Shown piece by piece: positions 44,072 to 53,000 of a stretch of DNA of 64,000 bases. The DNA is from Algoriphagus limi (lineage in GTDB: Bacteria; Bacteroidota; Bacteroidia; Cytophagales; Cyclobacteriaceae): NCBI RefSeq assembly GCF_024919275.1, contig NZ_JANWGH010000001.1, positions 558,001 to 622,000 of the forward strand, read 5' to 3'. The translations under genes and the position numbers were made by a program. The notes under the pieces were generated by a model that saw nothing but the letters and a program-made list of their open reading frames with translations, was not told the DNA's origin and did no database searches. Numbering within the stretch: position 1 is the first letter of the stretch; each line of letters opens with the position of its first letter.

Positions 44072-44446
44072 TTAATCTAAAACTACCACTTCAATGTCAT
44101 GGTTTTTGGCAAACTGCTCCATAATGATATCTCCCTTACCACAAATTGCCACACTTCTTATCGACTTTGGGTTAAACCGTTCCATTAATAATTTGCTGAA
44201 ATAGGCTTGACCCAATAAATACATTCCTAACCGTGTAGCTTTTGTTTGAATAACGATAATATCCTTTCCTTCTACATCATAATAATTTTCATGATGTATT
44301 CTATTGTCTTCGTTTAATACAATTACGGCATCTAATAAACGTTGGCCTTGATTTTTATCCCTTCTTATAGCTTTGTATTCTTCAATCAAAAGGCCACCTA
44401 CCTTTTCCCAATACTTCCTCGTTCTCCAAGTCTCGTTTTTACTCAT
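44072..44446 (-). CDS. Hypothetical protein, possible PD-(D/E)XK nuclease fold
   Basis: 124 residues. It has an EE pair in GGLLIEEYKAIRR, an Asp in RLLDAVIVLNED, and QTK in DIIVIQTKATRLG, in the order expected for a PD-(D/E)XK nuclease with a Q-x-K variant (E-alpha, D-beta, QxK-beta). Then a conserved-looking SVAICGKGD. The fold and activity are inference. It sits alone between two repeat blocks and the conserved 44640 gene. No signal peptide. Confidence 0.6.
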   Translation of the reverse strand: MSKNETWRTRKYWEKVGGLLIEEYKAIRRDKNQGQRLLDAVIVLNEDNRIHHENYYDVEGKDIIVIQTKATRLGMYLLGQAYFSKLLMERFNPKSIRSVAICGKGDIIMEQFAKNHDIEVVVLD

Positions 44447-44639
44447 AGGGTGAATTCTAATAGTAAAGTTTTAAATGAATCGAAAGATTATTTGAACATA
44501 AAATCCATTGAATTTTTGATCAAATAATTTCATTTAAATGGTTTTATTTCTAGATCAACTAATATTTGCATCTTTAGTTCAAAAGCACTAACTTTTTAGA
44601 CCTTTTAATAATTATTCTTTAACAAAAACTATTTTTACT

Positions 44640-45116
44640 ATGGAAAACAAGATTTCCATCGAGATCCCAGCAGCGGATCTACAGGCCGCAAAGGCGGCGC
44701 TGGAGCAGGTGCAACAAATCCTTGCACCTTATGTGATTGCCCTCACTCCGGATCAGCGCAAGACGATTCCGAAGATGAGTGATGGCACGGAACCTTTCGT
44801 AGGAAAGGTCATCGAGTACGCGGAAAGCTATCCTCAGTTTTTGCCTCCTTTTGTAGATAAGGGGGAGTTTGACAAGGACTGGGAGGCGATCAGCGGATTA
44901 CTTCCACTGCTGCGCTTGTGCACGCAGATTCAGGACACCTTGAGTGATACAACCATGCTGGCGGGTTCGGAGGCGTATATCAGCGCGCTGAGCTATTACA
45001 ATTCCGTCAAGCAGGCCGCCAAGGTCAATGTCCCGGATGCAAAGGCCATCTATGAGGACCTGCGCAAGCGCTTTAATGGACAGGGTAGAAGATCTTCTTC
45101 CGGTCCACTAGAATGA
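44640..45116 (+). CDS. Conserved Bacteroidota helical protein
   Basis: 158 residues, largely alpha-helical: MENKISIEIPAADLQAAKAA, then LTPDQRKTIPKMSDGTEPFVGKVIEYA, LPPFVDKGEFDKDWE, and a long C-terminal helical part with a Ser/Gly/Arg-rich tail. Its codon use is visibly more GC-rich than that of its neighbours. Similar proteins are common in Bacteroidota without assigned function. It is followed by a clear terminator. Confidence 0.75.
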   Translation: MENKISIEIPAADLQAAKAALEQVQQILAPYVIALTPDQRKTIPKMSDGTEPFVGKVIEYAESYPQFLPPFVDKGEFDKDWEAISGLLPLLRLCTQIQDTLSDTTMLAGSEAYISALSYYNSVKQAAKVNVPDAKAIYEDLRKRFNGQGRRSSSGPLE

Positions 45117-45148
45117 AAAATGCTAGCCTATTAATACTTAACACACTG

Positions 45149-45175
45149 CCGGGCCCGAAAGGGCTCGGTTTTTTT
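45149..45175 (+). terminator. Terminator after the 44640 gene
   Basis: CCGGGCCC pairs with GGGCTCGG (one G-T wobble) around GAAA, followed by seven T residues. Confidence 0.82.
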
Positions 45176-45200
45176 ATGGACTTTTTATTCTAAAAGGGAA

Positions 45201-45521
45201 GTGGGGGTACTTCAGAAGGGAGTCAGTTTACCAAAAAGGTGAACTAGTTCGGTAAAAAGGCCAGCGAGTTCACCTCCGAGGAGAACTAGTTCGCCAAAAA
45301 TGTCAGTGAGTTCGGTAAAAAGGCGAACTATTTCACCAAAAAGGTGAGTGAGTTCAGTAAAAAGGTGAACTAATTCACCAAAAAGGTCAGTGAGTTCGCC
45401 TCTGAGGTCAGTCAGTTTACCTAAAAGGCAAACTCGAGGACTTCTGAAGTGGGAGGGGGTACTTGGCAAGTGAGTAGGGGTACTTCCGAGGTAGGGTAGG
45501 GTACTTCTGAAGTACCCCTAT
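45201..45521. repeat. 21-bp imperfect-palindrome tandem array (about 15 units)
   Basis: About fifteen units of 21 bp. In the central units the pattern is TTCrCC, AAAAA, GGTGA with a partly self-complementary arm (AGTTCACC and GGTGAACT). The outer units have the core GGGTACTTC...GAAG. Terminal arms GGGGTACTTCAGAAG (45204-45218) and its complement (45504-45518) match exactly. On the minus strand the period of seven codons reads as heptads such as GELTDLF/TELVHLF from TTG 45469 to 45212. No ribosome-binding site is visible, so coding is doubtful. Confidence 0.75.
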
Positions 45522-45596
45522 TTGTTTGTAAGAATTACAAATTCTTAGAATTGAAATAGCGTAGCGGCAATCTACGCTTAGTATGTGCCTCTATTT

Positions 45597-46214
45597 TCAA
45601 ATATTTTCCTTGAATATTGCTCCAACCTTCCATTCATCCTTGATTAAATACATACAGATTGAAACCTTAAAAATACCGCCTGTAGTTATAGCTTTATAGT
45701 AATATCTTTTTTCAGGAACAGTTTCTTCATATTTAATGTATTCATTTTCTTCATCAAAATAGCAGCTAGGATTTTCTTGGCATTGCTTCAATTTTGCATT
45801 TTTAAACTTATCATAAGTATCATGTATTAAGTTCATGTATTCTGTCCCATAGTAGTAATGAGTGCTTATATCCTCAATTTCTAAATATTTATTATCAGGA
45901 TTGTCCCAAGAATCTAGAAAATCATAAGATAAAATATTGTTTGGTAAATTGAACATGATTCTTTGCAATCTAAACATATCTGATTCGGTGTTGTACAGGC
46001 GATTTTCCTCACTTGTGATATGACGAAGGACTCGATCAGTAGTTCGAAATTCTTTGTCATATAGAATCACACCATCTACTCCTTGTAAATAGGTGAAATC
46101 TCCATTTGAAATATCTTTCATTATATCATCTGCGATACTTCTAGGATTATTTGAACATCCGATGCAAAAAATAAGGAATAAAATTGCTGTTCCAGCCTTA
46201 ATTTGTTTGATCAT
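45597..46214 (-). CDS. Hypothetical lipoprotein
   Basis: 205 residues. The signal ends in LFLIFCIGC, a lipobox. The mature part is Asp/Glu/Tyr-rich with three further Cys residues near the C-terminus (CQENPSCYF and VSICMYL). AT-rich codon use fits the surrounding accessory patch. No family recognised. Confidence 0.65.
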   Translation of the reverse strand: MIKQIKAGTAILFLIFCIGCSNNPRSIADDIMKDISNGDFTYLQGVDGVILYDKEFRTTDRVLRHITSEENRLYNTESDMFRLQRIMFNLPNNILSYDFLDSWDNPDNKYLEIEDISTHYYYGTEYMNLIHDTYDKFKNAKLKQCQENPSCYFDEENEYIKYEETVPEKRYYYKAITTGGIFKVSICMYLIKDEWKVGAIFKENI

Positions 46215-46443
46215 TTATTTATCAATTAAGTCTTATATTTATTTTTAATTATTTTAAAATTTAATTTACCTTTTATGTGGTTATAAATAGTTCTATTTTT
46301 TTGTTTTTATTCAATATTCTGGGTTTTCCAAACTTTCGATAGATCCTGATGATTTTAAAATTACTTTCATGCTGGTATATGGGATTCCATTATGTTTTTT
46401 AATTTATTTAGATAAATAGATTAAATACTATTTGTTTATTTTG

Positions 46444-46844
46444 TTATCTTAAATATTTATCGATAATCTCATCTATAATCCCATCTTCATTAAAATCATA
46501 AGATATTTTCATAAACAAGGTTGTAGAAGTTAAATTTTCGATAATACCTAATCGAGTATTATTTCCATCTGTAGCGATAATGAAATCACCATTTTTTGTA
46601 TAAGAAATTACCCTCTTTGATTCAGAACAATTGTAAAAGGTTGTGATTTCAATTGTTCCGTTTTGGCGAAATTCTAAATAGTCTTTTCCGCAATTGTCGT
46701 TATTTTGATATGGGATATTGGATCCATTTACTATATATCCATCATAAAACTATTTTCCTAATATGGATATTTCTTCGTCTATTTGGTTTGTGTCAGAACA
46801 GAATAATATTAAAACCGAAAAGACTAAAAAAAATATTTTTTCAT
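46444..46844 (-). pseudogene. Decayed lipoprotein gene
   Basis: Read leftward from ATG 46844, the frame begins MKKYFF and meets a stop in a homopolymer run of eight T. Shifted by one base it continues as LVFSVLILFCSD, a lipoprotein signal, then meets an in-frame TAG after ISILGK. Beyond it the same frame runs cleanly to TAA at 46444 (DGYIVNGSN...YDFNEDGIIDEIIDKYLR). The two lesions together suggest a pseudogene of a small lipocalin-like lipoprotein. A sequencing error is possible for the homopolymer but not for the TAG. Confidence 0.6.
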
Positions 46845-46848
46845 TTTC

Positions 46849-48003
46849 TTATGATTTTTGGTTATGTGTTTTTTGACCCATTGGTTCAGAATATTTCTTA
46901 TTTACCACTTTCGATCGAAGAGCTGACTTACTCCTAAAGTGTCTGGAAATGGCAAATGTCTTCTGCTCATAATCATCTCCATTTTCTCTTTTATGGTAAA
47001 ATAGTTTTATCGAGATGCAATTTTCATGTTCAAAAATGGTATTCAGGAGAGTTCTGTCAGATAATCCGAGTGAATGTCCATATACCTGTACCTGAAATGG
47101 ACTACTTTCTATAAATTCCAATAGGCTTCGATAGCTTTGAAATTGAAGATATTTGAAGGATTTTATATGCTTGAATAGCTCATCGTTCTCCATATTTTCA
47201 AATTTTAGATACTCCTCGTCTAGCTCATCCCCAAAACCAAATACTGGGCCTTGAGAGGAAATATCATTTCCATCCAATCCGCCATGAATTTTTATGTGCT
47301 GATAAGTTTCTTCCAAAAACTCACCAAAATACAGTTCTGGAGTATTGGTATAATTGAAATTTAAAACACATGTGGATTTTACATTTTTATCCTTTTGTAC
47401 TGTGAATGGCTGTGAATGATTTTTTTTAATTTTCTCTTTGAACTGTTGGTGAATTTTAGAAATGGGTTTTGGCTTATTCTTTTCAACTTCCTTTAGTAGG
47501 TAATTTTTAAGCAGGCTTTTCAAAAAATCCATTTCCATGTTAAGTTTCGTCACGGCTTTAGGATTCTGTGCAGCTCCTTTAAGCATTTTAAAAAAAATCA
47601 ATTCAATATCTGCCCAGGTTTTTGCCTCAATTTCGCTAAAAATATTTTTCAGTAATTCAGATTTAATTTTACTTTCTAAACCTTTGCCGTTCATCGCGGC
47701 TCGTAATTTTTTATATGCCATGTTTGGCGAATAGGAATCAAAATCAGGAAAATGATGATGAAATCTTGCTCCGTTAGTCACTGATATGAGCTTATCTTCG
47801 AATGAACCTTCTTCTCTTATTCCATTAAGTATCTGCAAGCAATAATCCTCAATAAAGTCTTTAAAACTCGTCTTTAATCCATGAGCAAGATCAAAACCAT
47901 TTCCAATAATAATTAATCGATTAACCTCATGATATTTATCAAAAATAGAAGGATCTATTTCTGGAATTTTGTTTTGGCTACCTATCAAGCTTGTAAAATC
48001 CAT
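46849..48003 (-). CDS. AbiH-family phage defence protein
   Basis: 384 residues. The AbiH hallmark near residue 30 (RLIIIGNGFDLAHGLKTSFKDF, quoted as an extent) is intact. The middle region TCVLNFNYTNTPELYF and the later VQVYGHSLGLSDRTLLN match the family pattern, where GHSLG follows a nucleotide-binding-like fold. AbiH was first described as an abortive-infection gene of lactococcal plasmids, and the mechanism is not established. It lies next to a decayed hsdS tail and a McrA-like nuclease, consistent with a defence patch. Confidence 0.82.
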   Translation of the reverse strand: MDFTSLIGSQNKIPEIDPSIFDKYHEVNRLIIIGNGFDLAHGLKTSFKDFIEDYCLQILNGIREEGSFEDKLISVTNGARFHHHFPDFDSYSPNMAYKKLRAAMNGKGLESKIKSELLKNIFSEIEAKTWADIELIFFKMLKGAAQNPKAVTKLNMEMDFLKSLLKNYLLKEVEKNKPKPISKIHQQFKEKIKKNHSQPFTVQKDKNVKSTCVLNFNYTNTPELYFGEFLEETYQHIKIHGGLDGNDISSQGPVFGFGDELDEEYLKFENMENDELFKHIKSFKYLQFQSYRSLLEFIESSPFQVQVYGHSLGLSDRTLLNTIFEHENCISIKLFYHKRENGDDYEQKTFAISRHFRSKSALRSKVVNKKYSEPMGQKTHNQKS

Positions 48004-48013
48004 AATCTAAAAA

Positions 48014-48178
48014 TCAATTTATTACTCCTTCCTCAGGCTCCAAAGCTTCCCGTAACACCTGCTGCAAAAGCAACTCATTTAGCTGCTGACTTTCCTGATG
48101 CTTGCTTCTAACTCATCGCAATACGCCATCAACTCATCCAACTTGGCGACTATGCGTTGTTGTTCGGAGAGTGAGATT
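48014..48178 (-). pseudogene. Remnant of type I restriction specificity subunit (hsdS)
   Basis: On the minus strand the first part reads ISLSEQQRIVAKLDELMAYCDELEASI and, after a one-base frame shift, continues QESQQLNELLLQQVLREALEPEEGVIN then a stop. This is the conserved C-terminal segment of Bacteroidota HsdS proteins. Upstream sequence has no HsdS similarity, so only the tail remains. hsdM and hsdR are absent from the window. Confidence 0.75.
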
Positions 48179-48216
48179 TACAATTTTTGAAGTAGTTAGC
48201 GATATCTACTTCTTTA

Positions 48217-48366
48217 CTATTTCTGATTTGACCTGATTAATTTTAATTCGTTTAATATTTCTTTTTGTAGCTTAATTACTTCATCAATTCTTAACATCCA
48301 AGCTCCAAAGAGTCTCATGACAAATACGAAAGCGACAAGAAAAGCAATTGCAATAATTAATTCCAT
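48217..48366 (-). CDS. Small single-pass membrane protein
   Basis: 49 residues. One N-terminal membrane helix (MELIIAIAFLVAFVFVMRLF) is followed by GAWMLRIDEVIKLQKEILNELK, an amphipathic helix, and a short polar tail. Similar short membrane proteins occur in Cytophagales. Function unknown. It lies between the hsdS remnant and a DUF4468 gene. Confidence 0.6.
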   Translation of the reverse strand: MELIIAIAFLVAFVFVMRLFGAWMLRIDEVIKLQKEILNELKLIRSNQK

Positions 48367-48403
48367 TGTTATTAGTGTTTAATTTTTTTAATTGGGATAT
48401 ATT

Positions 48404-48922
48404 TTAAAAATCATCGACTTTTGATTTTGAGTTCATATGGCTTTGGAATTCCTTTAAAAACTCTTCAAATAATTTAGGAGCGTCTTCCTTAATATCTCTC
48501 CAGGCATTTCTAGTTAATAATATATATCCACAATCTGGCTTTTCATTTGTTAATAAACCACCGACAAAGCCATTCTGGTTTCTTAAACCATCATGATATA
48601 TTTCATTAATGATACATCTATATCTATTCTCTCTTACATCAATGGTAATTGTAAAATTTAAAATATTGGGATATTTAGAAATTCCTGTTTTAGTATTTAA
48701 TGTTATATTCCCTTTTCCTATAATTCTTCCAATCTCTTTATCATCCATTTGAATAACAGATTTAGAATCCTTGAAAGAGTAAGCCATAAATGACCTTGCT
48801 TTAGAATAAAGCTCCTCTTTGGATTGATCTAGAGAGTCAATTAAAACATACTCAAATTCCTCCTGAGAAAAGGCACTAAAAGAGATAAAAAAAGCCAAAA
48901 ATAATAAATAGACATTTTTCAT
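48404..48922 (-). CDS. DUF4468 (TBP-like fold) secreted protein
   Basis: 172 residues from ATG 48922; an upstream ATG at 48946 adds 8 residues before the signal. Signal peptide MKNVYLLFLAFFISFSAFS then Q. The DUF4468 pattern follows: KARSFMAYSFKDSKSVIQMDDKEIGRIIGKGNI and later YRCIINEIYHDG. These Bacteroidota proteins have a TATA-binding-protein-like fold and unknown function. Low GC. Confidence 0.75.
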   Translation of the reverse strand: MKNVYLLFLAFFISFSAFSQEEFEYVLIDSLDQSKEELYSKARSFMAYSFKDSKSVIQMDDKEIGRIIGKGNITLNTKTGISKYPNILNFTITIDVRENRYRCIINEIYHDGLRNQNGFVGGLLTNEKPDCGYILLTRNAWRDIKEDAPKLFEEFLKEFQSHMNSKSKVDDF

Positions 48923-49009
48923 TTTTTCTAAATTTTTATTTTTCAAAACTTATGGGGTCTTTGTTTTAGGCCGTTGATTCATTTTTGAAATAGAAATGAA
49001 TTTACCAAT

Positions 49010-49876
49010 TCATAAATTGGATCTGTGAATTTCTAAATACTCTAAATTCCCTTGACTTAAATTTGAAATTTTTTCTTTTCCATTTACTCCAATTTTCTTA
49101 AAATCATCAAAGGCAATTTGTTCTGAAAGAATAATTTTTCCTGAATTTTCAAAGCTGATTAGATGGCGATCGAATAATGCGTCATAAGTTGGAGAGAGTA
49201 AAATTCCATTATCTATATCTAATCTTTGATCGTCATTAGCTTCTTTCCAAGGTATAATATGAGACGCTATTAAAATTCTTGGATCATTAAAGTCAGTCAC
49301 TGCACATTTATAATTCCAGCGATGGATTATACCTTTTCTGTAGGCTCCTTGACCAACTCTGGAAGTTACCAAGCCTTCTCTTTCTGTAGAATTAGGTATC
49401 CTGATTTCATATTTACCTCTTTGCATTTCAGCTGCCAAATCCAATTTCAATTGCTCTGGTTGATAAGTGGGTCTTGCTCCAATCTTATTGAAGAAGAATT
49501 TTATTCCAATCCTATTATTTCCATTTCGATCTGGAGTTTCAAAAAAATCAGCGTCATAAAATTCTAATTCTGATTCAAAACGAACCCATCCTCGCTGAAC
49601 ATATTCAAATAGAAATACTCTTTTTCCTGAATCTCTATGATTGTATAATGCTAAATTCCCTCTTGTAAACTCCATATCACCTACTTGACCTTCTCCTGTG
49701 TAAGAGTAGACGTTATCATTCACCCACTGATCCTTATATCCGTGCTGATTTCCTTGGGAACCTGAAAAAATAAAAATATAAGGTCCTTGGGTAGATGGAC
49801 AAATTCCGCTCTGCCTGTTTCCTCCATATTTATCATGAATTTCTGAACGTTTATATATTTGACCCGGGATAAACAT
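49010..49876 (-). CDS. HNH endonuclease with N-terminal SRA/EVE-like region (McrA-like)
   Basis: 288 residues. The first 115 residues (GQIYKRSEIHDKYGGNRQSGI then YIFIFSGSQGNQHGYKDQW) resemble the reader domain of McrA-like nucleases. The C-terminal HNH nuclease holds the motif CAVTDFNDPRILIASHIIPW, followed by NGILLSPTYDALFDRHLISF, with a zinc/metal-binding pattern typical of HNH_2. It would cut DNA, perhaps only modified DNA (inference from the N-terminal region). It neighbours AbiH and a broken type I gene. Confidence 0.75.
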   Translation of the reverse strand: MFIPGQIYKRSEIHDKYGGNRQSGICPSTQGPYIFIFSGSQGNQHGYKDQWVNDNVYSYTGEGQVGDMEFTRGNLALYNHRDSGKRVFLFEYVQRGWVRFESELEFYDADFFETPDRNGNNRIGIKFFFNKIGARPTYQPEQLKLDLAAEMQRGKYEIRIPNSTEREGLVTSRVGQGAYRKGIIHRWNYKCAVTDFNDPRILIASHIIPWKEANDDQRLDIDNGILLSPTYDALFDRHLISFENSGKIILSEQIAFDDFKKIGVNGKEKISNLSQGNLEYLEIHRSNL

Positions 49877-50040
49877 GTCAAGAATTTAAAATGATCTTGG
49901 CCAATTTTTTCTTTAAAAACCTAGATGAAATTTTAATGCACTTCATCGTAAAAATACTTCTCGTTTAATAAACAATACTAAAGATGTTAGTTTGAAGCAA
50001 AACTAAAAATCCATTTAAATAAAAATGAGGTAATTTTTCC

Positions 50041-53000
50041 CTACGCCAACTCCCTTAAATCCACAGGCACAACTCGTGAAACACCTGCCTCGATCATGGT
50101 AATGCCATAGATGATATCGGTGCTGGCCATGGTGCGCTTGTTGTGCGTCACGATGATAAACTGGCTCTCCTCGCTGAATTTCTGAATGATCTGATTGAAC
50201 TTGTCGATGTTGGCATCGTCCAGCGGGGCATCCACCTCGTCGAAGATACAGAAGGGGGCCGGCTTCAGCAGGTAGATGGCAAAAAGCAGGGAAGTGGCCG
50301 TCAGAGTCTTTTCCCCACCGCTAAGCTGATTGATGGTCAGCGGACGCTTGCCCTTCGGCTTGGCCATGATCTCGATGCTGGACTCTAAAGGATTGTCCGG
50401 GTCGGTGAGCTTGATATCGCAGTCGTCCTGCTCGGTAAAAAGGGAGCGGAAGACCTTCACGAAGTTTTCCTTGATTTTGCCGAAGGCATCCAGGAAAGTC
50501 TCCTTGGCGACCTGATCGATCTCGGAAATGGTGGTGAGCAGGGATTCTTTGGCCTTGACCAGGTCTTCCTTTTGGCTTTGGATAAAGGTATGGCGCTCCT
50601 TGATCTCGTCGTAAGCCTCCATGGCCATGGGGTTTATAGGGCCGATCTTTTCCAGTTTGTCCTTATGCTTTTGCACCAGATTGCGGAGATCTTCTTCGGA
50701 AAAATCCACAAATTCTTGATCCAGTGCTGGATTTTCTTCCATCAATTGATCCAAGTCCAGTTCGAATTCCACGCTGAGCCTCTCCTTCATGGAGGTCATT
50801 TTTAGCTTGATCTCGTTGATGCTTTGCTGCAGTTCCTGCAAGAGCAGGTCATGGCTTTCTTTGGACTTTTGCAGGCTGCGGATCTTTTGATCGGTCTCAT
50901 CGATCAAGCCTCGGCTGCCATAGTAATCCTTTTCGGCCTCGGTCACGCCCTGTTCGATTCCTTCCTTTTCCGCATACAGTTCGATCAGTTCCTCGTCCTG
51001 CACCTCATTGTTTTCCAGCAAACTTCGAATCTCAGAATCCAGATGCATCAATTCCTGCTGGGATTTTTCGATGCGCTCCTTAGAAGATTCGTAAGCGTTT
51101 TGCTTGAATTCGATTTCCTGATTGAGGCTATTGACCCGGTTGAGTTGCTGATGGTAAAGGATGTTTTCCTGATTGTAGGCCTGGGATTTTTCGGAAAGCA
51201 CCTGCGATTCCTTTTCCACTTCCTCGGTCAGGATATCGAGGTCCTGTGCCAAAGACTCAAACTCGGCCCGCTCATCCAGCAGGGTAGGTTGAATATCGGT
51301 CAAACTCTCTTCGAGTTCGGCGATACGATCCAGAATATCCTCCCGCTTGTTGGCATTGGAGGAAAGGAGTTCCGCCAATTGTTCCTTTTTGGTGCGGATG
51401 GACACATAGGATTGATTGAGCTCATTGAGTTGGGCCTGCTTTTCCTCGATTTGTTTTTTGAAAGAAATCTCCTTCAGCTTGGAGAGCTCGGAAAGCTTTT
51501 GGTCCAAGTTGGCGCGGGTAGCCGACACCTTTTTATTCAAGTCTTTGATCTCCTTGTCTAGCTTTTCCAGGTTTTTGGCCCGGCCTATTCTTTTTCCTTC
51601 GAAAAGACCCACCGAACCTCCGGAAAGGGAGAACTGACGCTTGGTGAATTTGCCGCTTTCGGAAATAAAGACGGCCTCGCTATCCGTCGGAAAATCCTTG
51701 TAATCCCCCTGCACTATGTAGACATTGTCCAGGATGAAATTGATCAGACGGCTGTATTTGACATCGAATTCGATGATCTCCGTGGCAGCGATGGCATTGG
51801 AGAAAAGCTTGGTAGGGCTGGGTTTGAACCGCTCAAAATGCTCCAAGACAAAGAAGTTGGCCTTGCCTCGGGAAGCATCCGAAAGCAATTGAATAGCCGC
51901 GATGGCCTGCGCTTCGGTTTCCACCACATAGTAATTCATGTATCCCTCCAAGTAATTCTCGATGGTCACCCGGTATTTTTCATCCGTAGTGAGGAGATCG
52001 GAGAGGAGGGGCACATCCTTCGCCCAGGTGGAATTTTTCTTGAGGAATTTGATGGCTTCTGGAAAACCTTCCAGATTTTCCACCAAGGACTTGGTGAGGT
52101 TGTATTCGTTTTGCTTGGAATCCAGCTTGCGGGAAGTAGTGGTGAGTTCCTCCCGGATCATCTCGATCACGCGGCTGGACTCTTCGATCTTTTGATCGAG
52201 ATCTTCCTGTTTGCTTTTCAGTACTTCGAATTCCTTGATTTCCTGATCAAGTTCGTGTTTGATATCCACCATTTTGGCTTCGAAGTCCACGAGGGAAGCT
52301 TCTTGGTTAGAATCATCCGAAGAGGTTCGCTCCAATTCCTGCTTGAGAGTGGAAAGCTGAATTTGTTTGATCTCCAAGTCCTTGTTGAGCTGATAGACCC
52401 GCTCCTTAAGCTGCTCGTAGCGGGTCTGCAGGCTTTTTTGCTGCTGCTGCTTTTCCGTTTGGATTAGCTTTTGGGAATCATAAGCCTCTCGTAATTCGGA
52501 GACGATGAATTCCTTTTCAGCCAAGAGCTTTTCGGCAGATTCCATTTCCTGCTGCAGGGAACGAATGGAGAAGCCAGCCCGATCATTGGACTTGCGGTCG
52601 GCTTCGATTTGCTCCCGCAATTTTTGGGAACGGTCCTCCAAAAATCGAAGGCGCTCGTTTTTGATTTTCTTTTCCGACTCGAAGGAGCGGATTTTATTGA
52701 CATGCTCGTTGAGCGTGCGCTGTCTGGAAGCCAGGAGTTTTTCCTTGGCGATAAGTTCGGTTTTAAGTTGGGATAGCAGCGCTTCCTGATCGGCGATCTG
52801 GGTTTGGATTTGCAGTTTGCGATCCGTTTCCTCCTGAATTTTGCGATTGTTATCGAGTAAGGATTGGGTGTACTTCTCGATGCTCTTCTTGGCTAGATTG
52901 ATGCTGGCCGTTTTGTATTCTGCTTTGATCTCAAAGTATTTGGAAGCTTGTCGAGCCTGCTTTTCCAGGGACTTGAGGTTTTTCTCGATTTCGAAGAGTA

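Noticed and set aside
45212..45469. 85-residue heptad protein called as a gene
   Set aside because: TTG start without ribosome-binding site; frame follows the 21-bp period. Kept only as a finding.
45204..45518. MITE bounded by 15-bp inverted repeats
   Set aside because: The arms are themselves members of the internal palindromic units, and no target-site duplication is visible beside them.
45201..45521. CRISPR array
   Set aside because: Units are contiguous with no unique spacers between them and no cas genes are nearby.
50824..51561. Long open frame on the plus strand inside smc (245 codons)
   Set aside because: Mirror image of SMC coiled-coil codons; leucine/phenylalanine-rich with no ribosome-binding site. 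SMC on the other strand is beyond doubt.
51838..52467. Second antisense open frame inside smc (209 codons)
   Set aside because: Same cause: complement of Glu/Lys/Asp-rich coiled coil; no supporting start signal.
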